From Stropharia rugosoannulata (lineage: Eukaryota; Basidiomycota; Agaricomycetes; Agaricales; Strophariaceae), in assembly GCA_028532985.1 (NCBI GenBank), contig JANCIK010000006.1:3224001-3288000 (forward strand): a DNA stretch of 64,000 nt, in the 5' to 3' direction. This document shows positions 34,634-46,300 of the stretch, one piece after another (positions within the stretch are counted from its first letter, which is position 1; every line of letters begins with the position of its first letter). Position numbers and translations under genes: made by a program. The notes beneath the pieces were generated by a model. That model saw nothing but the letters and a program-made list of their open reading frames with translations, was not told the origin of the DNA and did no database searches.

Positions 34634-37600
34634 TTATTCATCATCAGGCACCACTTGCGAGTCCTCAGGTACCTCTTCGCGTACCATGCCTTCAATTAGA
34701 TCCTTGGGTTGAGACAATAGTTCCCATGGTATTTCAAGCGGTTCTCTTGATATATAAGGTATTAGGCGATATGCGGCGAATCTCTTGTAGGATACGGCTC
34801 CACTGAGTTCAGCACAGATGTAAGACCCTCCTTTCGTTCGTCGTAACACCATTAGAGGCCCAAAGTATCGCGGTTTTGTTTTCCGATCAAGTGATTTTTC
34901 AACTGGTGAATTTCTGACTAGGACCAAAGTACCTGGTGCGAAATCTTGTAACACGATGCGATGCTTATTGTACTGCTCAAAATAACGAGCTTGCCTCAGC
35001 CGTGCTTGCTCCACTTTGTCCTTGACCCTTTCAAGATCTTCCGGTCGCTTCTGCAGCATTATAGCTCTTCGTGCTATTAGCTCTTCTTCGGAAATCATAT
35101 CAACTTGATCGGGAAACATGAAGGTCGCTTCTGTGATGTCAAATGGGAATAATGGTTCCACTCCGTGCGCGATATAGTAGGGAGTATAACCAGTTGATTT
35201 TTGTACCGTAACACGTTCAGCCCATAAAACAAATCAGAGAATTAGTGGCCATATTGATAAGTCGCCTTCACAAGTCTTGACTATTGCTTCCCTAACATCG
35301 AGATGTCGTTTTTCAATCAAGCCGTTTGCCTGCGAATTATATCCCGAAATTCTGATGTGGTAGATTCCATATTTTTCCGCCAAATAGTTCACGGCTTTAA
35401 CCCAAGGTGTACCATTGTCTGTCACGATAATAGCCATAGCTCCCCATCGCGACATAACATACAACAGAAATTCTCCTATAACTGTATGGTTTTCCGACGC
35501 TACAGCCAGAGCTTCAGGCATTCCCGAAAGTGAACATCGTAGATGAAGACAGAGATGTTTCCCCCCTTTTCCTTTGGGCATAAAGAAAGTATCCGCGTGA
35601 ACCTTGACAAATAGCGACAATGGACGAGCTACCGTTGGCGGAATGAGGTTCTTTACCCTTGACTGTCGCTGACATATATCGCAAGTCTTCAAGTACCATG
35701 TAAGATCATTACTGATGTTAGGCCACCAAAAACACTTCGTGAGCCTATTCCACACAGTGAAATAAGACTTATGTCCTAAGTTATTGTGTACTTCTTGGAG
35801 TATCCGAAGCCTATCTTCTTGTTGTACCACTTGTTTATGTTCACCATCGTCGGACCTTTTCCATAGCTTTCCGTCCAGTATGAAGAATTGCCTTACTTTC
35901 TTGAGGAAGCGGTCGTACTCCTTTCTTGTGCGAATCCATGCGGGTCTTTCGGGGTTGCCTAGAAATTCTTTGACCTTCTTTAATTCCTCATCCATGTCAG
36001 CCCCTCTGTCAGAAACTGGTAACTTAAGCGTTGTAGTAATTTCCGAACGGTGAGGTACCGATTTAGCTGCAATAAGTACCATAGCCTTGTAAGACAATAA
36101 TGATCCTGGTATTTTCTTCTGTACCATGGACATGTGAGTGAATTTCCAATTGTCATTTTTGTTTAAGACCCAGATTCCGAAGCCGCATGCCCTGTTGATC
36201 CAGTCTTCTACTTCTTCTTCGGAATCTTCTTTAGGATCTAATTCTGATTGTTTCCTTCTTGACAGACCGTCTGGTGAATGTGATTTTCCAGGGACGTGTT
36301 CTAGCTTGAAGTCAAACAAAAGTATGGCGGCTATCCAGCGATTTATCGTAGCATTAGGTTGTATATCGGGGTTGTTTAACATTCCCTTGAGGTAACTCGC
36401 ATCAGTCCTGACTATCAAGTTTTCCACTCCAACCAGGTATATCCGATACGCTCTAAGGCTGCGAAATAGGCCATATAACTCGATCTTGGCTTGTGAGTAT
36501 CTTGATTCTCTTTCGTTCCAAGTTATAGAACCAAACCGCGCAGGATGTTCCTTTCCGTCTTCTTTAACTTGAGATAAAATAAAACCCACGGCTATGTTGC
36601 TTGAGTCCACCTCCATTATTATCTGTCCTTCGGATTCATAGTCCAATGCCGTTAATGCTGGAGACTGAATTAAGAGACGCTTTAAACTGTCCATTGCTTC
36701 TTGTTCTCTTTGTCCCCATGTGAATTCAACGTCCTTCTTTGTTAGTTCAGTTAACGGTCTTGAATGCATTGCATAATCTTTTATAAAGATACGCATTACA
36801 CCCAATGTTCCCAAGAATGAGCGAACTTCTGTCAAATTTTCACAAGGTTTCCAATCCCTGATAACTCTGACTTTTGACTCATCAACCGTCCTTCCTTGGA
36901 TGCTGCACATATGGCCAACAACATTAATTCTTGGTACAGCCAAAAAGGATTTCGAGGCATTGAAGGTTCCTCCAGCGTGCTGTATCCTTTGAATAATGCG
37001 ATGCACATTGTTCAAGTGTTCCCAGACAAATCTTCTGATACCAGGGTTTTCGGAAATCGTTTCATAGACCCCATTCTCATCTTGATAATAAGATCGTGGT
37101 CCTTTGACCGGTACATCGTCCACAAAAGGTGCCGTAAATTCAGGAATCTCAGGCTCCAAGATAAATGACACATCTCCCTGTTGGACTTGAACCGAATTTG
37201 TAAATCCTTGTGGTAGACAGGTCAATCTCAGGTTTCCGATAGGCGAAGAGAACGTAGTATAATCTCTTGAATCTTGATGAAGAACCCGATGGTCAAATCC
37301 TACAAACAAATCAAACATGGCATAGATAGTTCTTCCACCGAAAGATTCCGCATAAAGTTCTACAACTGGCGGTAGAGCTGAGTCTTTTATGGTTACTGCA
37401 TTCAACCTTCTCAGGTCATGCACTACCTGTATTGCTCCGCTTTTCTTTGGCACATATAGGATCCTGGACCGATACAGTGAACTAGAAGGTTCATACACTT
37501 TGCTTGCGACTTTATCTTGAAAAATTCTCGTGACTTCTTTAGCGATGCCTGGAGGTATCGGTATCGGTTTTTCCGCCCATGGTTCATGTGGTACAACGGG

Positions 37601-38204
37601 TATCTTTAGTGGTTCAAAATAGTCTTCTCTGAAGGCACCTTTCTCCATCTCATTCCAGGCGAATCCCATCTCATGTTCTTTAATGATCCATTGAACTAGA
37701 CGAGCTTCATCCGGTGTCAAGAAGCCATCTTCATTTATGTTCCAGGCGTCCATTCGTTCTTTAGTATAGCGTATTCCTGGTTCGATATGGTCTACTTTAA
37801 AAGGTAACGGTTTCATATTAGCCAGAGGATCCGATGGAATTCTTCTAATAACACGATATTCTTCGGGAAGTGTAGTTGACACAGGAAACGTCCGTCTTGC
37901 CACAGGTTTATATTTATTCCTGGCTTTTATTATTAGTGCTCTTTGTTGAAAAGAGTAAGCATAAGTCTTCTGTAAACATTGGCCGATAAATCTAGCCGAA
38001 ACTTCAAAATTAAAATTAGTAGGGTATATTTCATGGTATGATGATCCTCTTTCATCATCTATTCTTGCCGCAAATAAGGGAGTTATAAATCGTCCAAATG
38101 ATAGTGCTGAAGGAATATCCTTCTCTTGCTGTTCATGTCGTTTCTTGTGCACTATATTTAACATGAACATCTTTCCCGACCATTTTAATTCAGTCGGGAT
38201 TCTG
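34634..38204 (-). pseudogene. pol: Element 1 pol: reverse transcriptase, RNase H, integrase (one nonsense codon)
   Basis: The frame is open from upstream of ATG 38170 down to 35237, where a TGA (35236-35234) interrupts it. The same frame then resumes (FVLWAERVTVQKSTGYTPYY) to a stop at 34634. Domains are RT with KKSGAIQVVHDLRRLNAVT (~residue 245) and active-site FVDD (~349); RNase H with MEVDSSN, IELYGL and TDASYLKGM; integrase with HHCC zinc site HNNLGH...CDIC, then the DDE residues HADTFFM, VTDNGTPW and GLIEKRHLD; and a C-terminal barrel-like region LVRNSPVEKSL...RYFGPLMVLRR. Pol is in the -1 frame relative to gag-protease, and the overlap contains T-TTT-C at 38205-38209, as in the other two elements. 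No chromodomain was seen. Confidence 0.9.
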
Positions 38205-40290
38205 GAAAATCCGCTAACTCTTTTTCGGAAACCTTATTCCTGGGCTGAGTTGGAATAGTAACCACCTTTTGCGTGTTGGGGCAAGTCAAAGTAATTTCCT
38301 GGTCGCCATTTGTATAATCCCTAGTAGTGCATCCAGTATACACAAAGAACGGTCGTCCTATCAGAACTTGAAAAGGGGCTTTATCCACGACATGTACTTG
38401 AAAATAGAGTTCAAGGCTTCCAATAGTGATTTTAAGGTTTTTGCACATTCCATCCGTTTGCGACAATTCCGTGTTGGCAGACTCCATATATATTTTCCTT
38501 TCTGGGTTTATATTGTGAGACAGTTTTCTCCATATGCGCTTGTCCATTGCCATGATTTCCGATCCTTGGTCCAAGACACATTCCGCCGTGAATTCACCGT
38601 TTAGCAACGCGGGTATCACCCTGAGTTTCATAAGGGGAGAAGCCGTCAAAAGGACTCTATCTGATGGCCCATTTTCCGAAGCAAATTGTAGCACATAAGA
38701 CCCTTCATTTTCTTCGCCATGGACATAGCTAACCGTCGGAATTCTCTTTGGTGTAGTTGTTTCCTTGAAATATTTCCGAAGTTCTCCAGAAATAGCCAAC
38801 AATTCTCTTTGAGAAATAGTAATTTCTGCATCCAAAGATTTTGATATGACTTTCTTAAGAAGATCCAGATTTTCCGCTCCTGAGGTGAATCTGTACTGGG
38901 GTCCTTTAGCCAGTTCAAATCTTACATGTGCTTCTGGTATTGTCTTTTCCGATTTCCTTTCGGAAATCACGACTTCAGGGACTTTTTCATAAGCAGATGA
39001 GTTTTTGCCTGGTCCAGGTTTGTCTTGGGGCGAAGACCTTGTCTTCAGATAAACCTCACCGATTTCTTCGTCGACTTCTTCGAGTTTACTGGAAGAATTA
39101 AACAAGGTTTCAGCCGTAGTACAGGAAAACATCATCGTGGTAGCTGGCGACAGGTGAGGGGGTACATCTCGAGCACGTTGCAGTTTGAGGATGTTTTCAA
39201 TCCTTTCTTTTATTGTTCCAGTTCCATTGATCCAGTCGCCGTTAGCCATTGTGAATCTACCATTCGGTCCTTGTTTGATGATTCCCTTGTTTATAAATTC
39301 ATCCGGCAAGTTGCAAGACCTCATAATATGATTAATGTCTCCGCAAAACAAGCAACCAGGGGCGTAGCGCGGAGTGGAACGATACATAGGTCTTTCTTGC
39401 GTCGGAAAAGATGTATTAGGTTGGCCTTGCATAAACATCTTTATTGATCCTAATTCCGATGTCATTTTCCTTAGCATGAGCTCAAGAGCAGTTTCTTCGG
39501 TTTTCGTCCATTCACGAGGTGTGTCTTCAAGGCCATACCTGTCAGAATAAGTGTTATCTTGAAGAACATATCAAGCCGCTCGATTAACTTGAAGATAATC
39601 ATGAACCAGGCCCGGTTTCCGCTTCGGGTCTTCAGCTGTTAATTGAGTAAGAACCTTCGCCCTGAATTCTTTTGGAAGACCTAGAACATAGTTTCTGTTG
39701 ATGTCGTCTCTTGATGATAATTGCTCCTTCTCCAGATAAGTAGCTATAATCATGAATTCACAATGATATTCTGCTAGAAGTTCTTGATTATCCATGGGTT
39801 TGCTCGAAAACTTCTGTATTAATTTATGCAGATCGTTGACTGAGTATTTGTAGAGCGAATCCAACCCAGGGAAATATTCCAGTAATATTTGTTTATTCTC
39901 CTTCCAGGATTTGTTTTCATCTAGAATATTCTTCCATGTTTCGTGTTATCGGTAATCCACATACCACAGGGTTTTTGTAATCCGTGTGATATCCGATGTG
40001 TCTCCCCTGTCTTTGCATAATTCCTCGATGTCCTCTAGGTATCGATGTAAAGGAGTAGTGGGTCCTGCTTGACTTTGGGCGCCACGGTTTGAGCTTCAAA
40101 AGGGTTTGCTTCAATTCCTTGATCCATTTCCGATATATGGCTGAGTACTGAAGATATTTGGCTTCCTGATGGTGTCGGTCTTTTCCTTCTTCTCTTGATG
40201 GGCGCTTCAGGAGGTTGTAGGGGTATAGCAAATTCTGCAGCAAGTTGACGAGTTATCCGACGGTCTGGAACAGACGGATCTATTGTGAAC
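38185..40290 (-). pseudogene. gag: Element 1 gag-protease (disrupted)
   Basis: From the 5' side the frame reads a basic segment (PEAPIKRRRKRP), capsid-like sequence with ETWKNILDENKSWKENKQIL and YSVNDLHKLIQKF, a CCHC zinc knuckle CLFCGDINHIMRSC, and an aspartic protease with active site VLDQGSEIM and the IGRPFF flap region. Gag and protease share one frame here, unlike elements 2 and 3. Breaks are a frameshift near 40040, TAA at 39948-39946 and TGA at 39573-39571. No ATG is evident at the 5' end; the open frame continues through the primer-binding site into the LTR. The protease ends at TAA 38185. Confidence 0.85.
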
Positions 40291-40299
40291 TGTAGACCC

Positions 40300-40317
40300 T
40301 CGCGGTGGGCTCCACGT
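40300..40317 (-). other. Putative tRNA primer-binding site, element 1
   Basis: On the sense strand the LTR end CCTCACA is followed by ACG and then TGGAGCCCACCGCGA. The TGG start just inside the 5' LTR is what a primer complementary to a tRNA CCA end would need. The tRNA identity was not determined. Confidence 0.5.
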
Positions 40318-41282
40318 TGTGAGGTGCGAAGTTGGGTTGGACTGGTCTGAAAAGCCTGTCTCTATAGTTCACAATGTGCGAAGGCAACGTGTGTACAACG
40401 ATAGCACGTTGAAAAGGTTTTACTTGTTTTATAACAAGGAGCTTCCAGTGTACAAGGTTTAAACAACGGTTTCCGAAGCGAGCTGGTATGATGTGTGTAG
40501 GTAGAATTTAACCCTGAAGGAAGCTGGAGAAGTACAGAGATATTCTACTCCTTAAATACCCGTCTGGTTGCCATGCCCAGATCGTACCATATACCTCCAC
40601 GAAGATCCGACCGCCCATGCTGACTTTATCTCATCGGAACCCATGCTGCACTACAGCATGCTTCATATCTTGGCCACAAATATCCTTATCTTCGGAAACC
40701 AAGCCCAAGCACAAGAGATCTTCCTGCGGCCGGATCAACTCCATGTTCTCCCCTAAACATACATCTCCTCCAACCCTCTCTCCACACCTATGTCCCTTGT
40801 GTTTGTATCGAGATTCTTCTGCTTTCTGCTACCACACGCTTGCATGTCGTCGGAAACCCTTGTATATCGTCGGAATCCGTCACCATTTTTGTCCCAGGAT
40901 GTATGTATGAGTATTTCCATGTGATTGACTTCCTTGTGGGTCCATAGTTACATCAGATTGTTAATATTGATCTGATGTTGTCGGCATCAGAAGTCCAATA
41001 TTGCTCTGATGCTGTTGTCTTTCTTGATCTGCCATTGAGTTGTAATAACATCTTGAGTCTTTCTTGTGCTTGTCTTCTTGTTTCATCATGTACATATTTC
41101 ATATCTTCGAATAAACTTGCATCTTCATATCTCAGTCTTCATATTTCGTGCTTCTTCTTGTTCTTTCAGTTTCCGATAGTAGTTTCCGATCGTTATGGCG
41201 GATATGTCGCTTCTTGTGTATCTATGTTGTAAACCTTATGGTTATTCTTGTTTTCACGAGGGGCCAGCCCCAGCCCCTCACA
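40318..41282 (-). repeat. 5' LTR of element 1
   Basis: It is the 965-bp partner of 29785-30749, with the same TGTGAGG/CCTCACA termini. Differences are mainly transitions scattered along the length (for example GCGAAGTTGG versus GCGTAGTTGG near the start). Confidence 0.95.
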
Positions 41283-42121
41283 CCGCTGAGCTCTCCAAAT
41301 GACCCGGTGGCCAGAAGCTATCCAAAACTTCTATGATTCACAATACACTTCACAGTAAAGACCCTAACAAAAGCTAAACACAGCCCGCTGACAGTCTGGG
41401 ACGGAGCCCAACACACAGATCTAGTGGGTAGACAATTGCTTGATTTCCGTAGTTACAATTACAAGTTTATATAGACGCGCGTTGTGTACTAATTTAGGTG
41501 GAGAGTAAATACTAGCAATGCCGGACCAAAGGTCCGCTGAGCGCATGTGCCTCCGCTGGGCGCCTTGATGGCTACTCCGCTGAGCGCAACCTGATCCTGT
41601 TGTGTTACCAGCCTCCGTCGCGAGCCACTGTTAAACTCCGCTGGGCGGTTCCGTCTTGGTCATCGAGGCCTAGTTACTGCTGCCAAAGTTCCCCAGCGGA
41701 GTCCGTGCTGTGTGCATTGTTTATTCCCTCGGGCATCACACGCTCCAGCGCGCGCGCCACGGTCACCTGACGAGTGGACTTAGGCAAATTTCGCCTTCGT
41801 GATGTGTTCCGCTGAGCCCCTTTGAGACACCGTCTACACACAGTCCTGCTCGTCGCCTTTGATATTTTCCGCTCAGCTGTACTCCTGCCTTCCGCTGGGA
41901 CGACAGTAACCGTTATGTACTCCGCTGACAACTATTCCGGGTACTCCAACTGTGTACTTATGGCTCGTACAGTCCGCTGAACCCCACACAATCGTCTGCT
42001 GAGCACATGCGTGATAGATTCATGATACACGCGCTGAGCGCTGAGACGGCTGACCAGGCTAGTCACCGCTCCGCTGTGCCCTTGCACTTCAGCCCAAACC
42101 GCCCGCTGTGGCCACTTACAG
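41283..42121. repeat. CCGCTGAGCG-rich terminal region of element 2 (probable 3' LTR remnant)
   Basis: About fifteen copies of a TCCGCTGAGCGCA-like motif (also CCGCTGGGCG, CCGCTGACA and CGCTGAGCGC) are scattered through 840 bp. Related GCTGAGCGCA and GCGC words recur in the element 2 coding region. The placement matches the motif-dense LTR of element 3. I could not find a second copy, a polypurine tract or LTR termini, so calling it an LTR is inference. Confidence 0.5.
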
Positions 42122-43234
42122 CCTTGGTATAAACGCAGGCCTGTCAGCGTTATAAACAACAATGAAGCTATCGAGATACTCAATGAGACTCGCGCCATAT
42201 ATACGTCGCTCGAGGCTGACCACCACATTCGCTCCTTCTCTCCTGCCGCCAACGCATTTATCAACTTGCATGAACAAGTCCTCAAGGCCAAGGCTGCCGC
42301 TTCTCGTCAGCGCACCCATACCCCTACTGGACCGGTATGCTCATCTTCCTTCCCTAACCCTTTCTATACTTAATCTCCTTTTTGGTGCGCGCAGTGCAAC
42401 GTTCGTGTTCTTACGCGTTCCGCAACTGCGGACCTCGAGACCGCCTCCGCGCTTGGAGGTACTACACCTCCTGACTCTGACGATGACAAGGTGTGGCTAA
42501 CCTTGGTTTCTTTACCAGACATCACTAACATGCAACTTTACATGCTCCTCAAAAAGATGGCCCTTGACGATAAAGTTGAAGCCGCGACTGAGGGAGGTCC
42601 TCCCAGCAGGCAGCATACACCCGAGCCGAGCCCTAACAAGAAGCGCGCCGCGCCTCCTGATACTCCTAAACAGGTGTGTGTTTGACCCGTCTCCGCTGCA
42701 CGCACTTAGATTCTTATAGAAATACCAGTGCGAGCGCGGAGACACTCCTGGTTACCGCTCTCGTCCCCTTGGTCGAGGCATGACTTATTGTCAGACCAAG
42801 CTTTGTCGCTCATTCCGTGACGCCGCTGCAGGTGAGGCTTCTCCTAAGAAAGCCAGGCTGGGCTCAGAAGGCGTTCCTACGTTTCCCGACTCTCCTTTTA
42901 TTATGCAAGGTGCGCGCATCGCACCGTTTTCTTGCTGATCTCCTCTAACCCTTCTCCCTCAGGCACTTCTCTCATTTTGGACAATGACAAGGTCAATGCT
43001 TGTCTTGATGCCGCCGCTAACCTCCTTAAGGAACCCCTCAACATGGGTAACCCTTCCGAGTTAGTGATGCGCCGCCTCATCGGCGATTTACAGCCTGCTG
43101 AGATCATTTGTGATCTCCACAAGGTCGACTTCATCCTCAAGCGCCGCGCGCTCCTTGTCGAACAGCTTGTCATCTTGCAGCGCAGCCTCGACGTTACTGG
43201 CGTTACTGCCACCGAGGACAAACCGGCCCAGTAG
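42122..43234 (+). CDS. Element 2 opposite-strand gene (5'-partial, coiled-coil protein)
   Basis: The exons 42122-42334, 42395-42673, 42720-42909 and 42963-43234 join in frame, with GT-AG introns of 46-60 bp. The first exon follows an acceptor (cttacag), and no start exon could be found upstream. The product (about 318 residues) has a helical start (NEAIEILNETRAIYTSLEAD), an Asp-rich linker, a Pro/Lys stretch (TPEPSPNKKRAAPP) and a Cys-containing segment (KYQCERGD...TYCQTKLCRS). A basic patch (SPKKARLG) and a C-terminal coiled-coil (VDFILKRRALLVEQLVILQR) follow. Its order of parts parallels the element 3 gene at 56490-57960. It stops 127 bp from the convergent pol stop. Confidence 0.7.
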
Positions 43235-43360
43235 ATAGCCTGGCTCAATGTGTGCTGCGCGCCTAAAAGGGGCGTCTGTAGCTAGCTCTCTTTGTATTCC
43301 CCATCTTCTTTACCCAATATATTATATTGTGGTCGCTTTCTTCCTACGATGCTCGCACAT

Positions 43361-46300
43361 CTAAGTGTCTTCTTCGCCCCAGTCATCATCGTCTTCTTCA
43401 TCTTCTTCCACTGTAAGCGCGCCACTACCCGAGGGCATGCCAGGCTCGTCAAAGATATAATCTTTGGGAATAGCTGGCTCGTAATCCGGCACCTCTAATA
43501 TTTTAGCGAGGTTCTCCTTGGTCTGATCAATTATATCATCCAAGCCGTCCAGTAAGCGTAGCTGCCTTCGTGCAAAGTAAGGAATGAGGCGGAACGCCGC
43601 CACCTTATCCTTCAACACCGAGCCATCCATCTCTGCCACTAAGTACGCTCCACCATCTTTTCGTGTGATAACGATGTAAGGCCCGTTCCATCGTGCGAGC
43701 ATCTTACGGTTTAGACTCGATTCTATGCCCGAGTTCCTCATTAGCACTACATCTCCTGGCTTAAACACATAGTCACGGATTTTTGCCGAGTGCTTCTTTT
43801 CAAATGCCCTGATCGCATCTCTTTTCGTCTTTGATACTCGTGCGCGCATCTCCTCTACTGTGTCGCAATGTTTGGCTAGTGCGCGCGTGCGATACCCTAC
43901 TAACTCCTCTGTAGTCAGTACACGATCTGGTAGTTTCACCAGCCAAGTCGCTTCTGCTATGTCGAAGGGTAGTATGGGGTGCGCGCCCGTTACCATGAAG
44001 AATGGGGAACACCCGAATCCTCGTCGCACAGTGATACGATCCGCCCACAACACATGGTAGAAGAATCTACTCCAACACTTATGCGCACCTTCTGTCCCTC
44101 CACACGCTTTCCACAACATCTGTCTTATGTCCCAATGGGGACGTTCTATTTTGCCATTCGCTTGCGAATTGTACACTGAGATGGTAATCCCTGTAATCCC
44201 ATACTTCTTTTCTAAATACTTGAGTGCTGCGCGGAACGGTCCACCATTGTCTGTGATGATTTCTTGCAGACAGCCCCAGCAGCAGATAATGTCCTTGAAT
44301 ATCCACTGCGCTATTGCACGGGCATTCTCTTTCTTTAATGGCCGTCCTTCCACCCATGAGCTCAGCGCACATCTTCCGTGCACTATGTAATTATACCCAT
44401 TGGAGGCCGGGGACATGTGCATAGTGTCCGCGTGTAGTTGCTGGAAGATAGACAGCGTGTGTGTCTCGGTGCGCGGGATCTGGATGATTGTCTTCTGCCT
44501 TAACTGACAGACATGACATGTTTTCACATACCAGTAGACATCCCTTTCCAACTCAGGCCACCAGAAGTGCTCAGCTAGCAGTTTGCGCGTAGCGTACGCT
44601 CCTCTGTGCCCCAAGCTGTCATGCGCTGAGCGCAGCATGCGTGTCCGCTGCGCCTGATCTATCACCAACTTATGCGCGTCATCTATGGATCTCCTGTACA
44701 TCCGCCCATCCTTGTCTAAGAAGAAGTTACGAGCATTCCTTGTAAAGTTCTGATATTCTCGCTCCGTCATGCCTTTTGGCCTAGTGGTGGGATTCTGCAA
44801 CCAGTAGCGTATCATCGGCAATTTCTCATCCATATCTTTGCCTGCAGACGTCCTGTTGCGCTCATTATACTCCTCGTCCTCCAGATCCTCTATTCTGGAG
44901 TCGGGTATCGCGTGCGCTAGTATGAATTTCTCTAAGTACTCACGCTGCGCGAGCGGCACACTTTCTTTCTGTATGAAGTCCCGCACGGCCCGCTTTTCCG
45001 CTTCCGTCTCTTTCCGTGCGCGCTCGAGCTCCTGCTGGAAACAGCCTATAGAGTGCGCTTCTGGTAACTTGCGCGCAGTGGGACCTTCAAACAACTCGTT
45101 GAGGAGTCCTGTATATAGATACCCTCCGCGATCATCGATCTGTTCCTTGAATTCCTCCAAGTCCAGGGGATCTGGGTCATCTTCATAGACTTTCTCATAT
45201 TCGAGCGGTCCCACCTCCTGATCATCATCTTCTTCGGAGTGTGCGTACGCCTCATCTCCAGGTTGCCCTTCCCTACGCGATAAACCATCCGCACCAAAGG
45301 TTTTGCCTGCAACATGTTTCAACTGGAAGTGATACATAAGTATTTTATCTATCCAGCGGTTAATAGTTGCATTAGGGCCCATGCCCGGATTATCCAACAT
45401 GCCCTTCAAGTATTTGGCATCCGTTTCCACCACCAGCTTGCGCGCACCGATGAGCCAGTAATAACAGGCTTGTAGCGCACGTAAGAGTCCATACAACTCC
45501 CGCTTCAGCTGTGAGAAGCGCTGCTCGCGTTCCGTTAACAGTATTGATCCGAAGCGCGCATATACCCTCTTCTTCGAATCTTGTGGGTCCTGCTGGTAAA
45601 TATAGAATCCTACTGCTCGCCATGATGTGTCTACAGCCAAAGTAATCGGCCCTGGTAATGTGTAGTCCAGTGGTTTCACACAATGTGCGTTGCACGCACC
45701 GTCTTTCAGCGAGTCCATGCTAGCTTGCTGAGCGGGCCCCCACTCAAAGGGCTCTTTCCCACGCAATAGCCGCTGTATGTGCTTTGCGCGCTTCGCATAG
45801 TCTGAGATGTAAATACGTAGCAGACCCATTGTACCCATGAATGCGCGTACATCACTGATGTTCTTGCATGGCCCCCAATTGAGGATCGCATGCACTTTAT
45901 CGGGTGCTGGCTTTCGCCCTTCGTATGTACACAAGTGCCCCACCACTACTATCTCAGCCGCGCACAGTATGGACTTCTTTCCACTAAATGTTCCTCCCGA
46001 GTACTTCATGCGCTGCACGATTCTGTTGACATTCAACATGTGCTCCCATACGAATCTCCTTATTCCTTTATTCTCCGGTATCGTCTCGTATCCTCCTCCT
46101 TCTAACTCATAGCGCGTTCTAGGTCCCCTAATAGGTACATCATCTATGTAGGGTTCTGTAACTTCAGGTATCTCATCACGTAATATATAGGCGACATCCT
46201 CATGAAAGATGGGCACGGAGTTCGTCCATCCCATAGGTAGGGTTACTAAGCGCAGCGCACCGAACGGCGTCTGGAATGTAGTCAGGTCTCTAGAGGACTC

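Larger units (their letters stand above)
29785..41282 (-). mobile_element. Ty3/gypsy LTR retrotransposon, element 1 (complete, 11.5 kb)
   Basis: Two 965-bp direct LTRs bound the element (29785-30749 and 40318-41282). Gag-protease and RT-RNaseH-integrase lie on the minus strand, so the 5' LTR is the right-hand one. A purine tract on the minus strand abuts the left LTR and a primer-binding-like TGG sequence lies 3 nt inside the right LTR. Between pol and the 3' LTR are four spliced genes on the opposite strand (30836-34374). The LTRs differ at roughly 25 positions by eye, so the insertion is not brand new. The five bases outside the two LTRs (TCCGG and CCGCT) do not match, so no target duplication is visible. 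Stops and one frameshift in gag and pol make it non-autonomous now. Confidence 0.93.

Noticed and set aside
42162..42500. 112-codon plus-strand frame starting MKLSRYSM
   Set aside because: It overlaps the element 2 opposite-strand gene in another frame; the chosen frame joins four exons with correct phases and has charged helical composition.
42491..42518. An intron within element 2 opposite-strand exon 2 (gtgtgg...taccag)
   Set aside because: Splicing it would break the frame, whereas reading through keeps an open frame into the following conserved segment.
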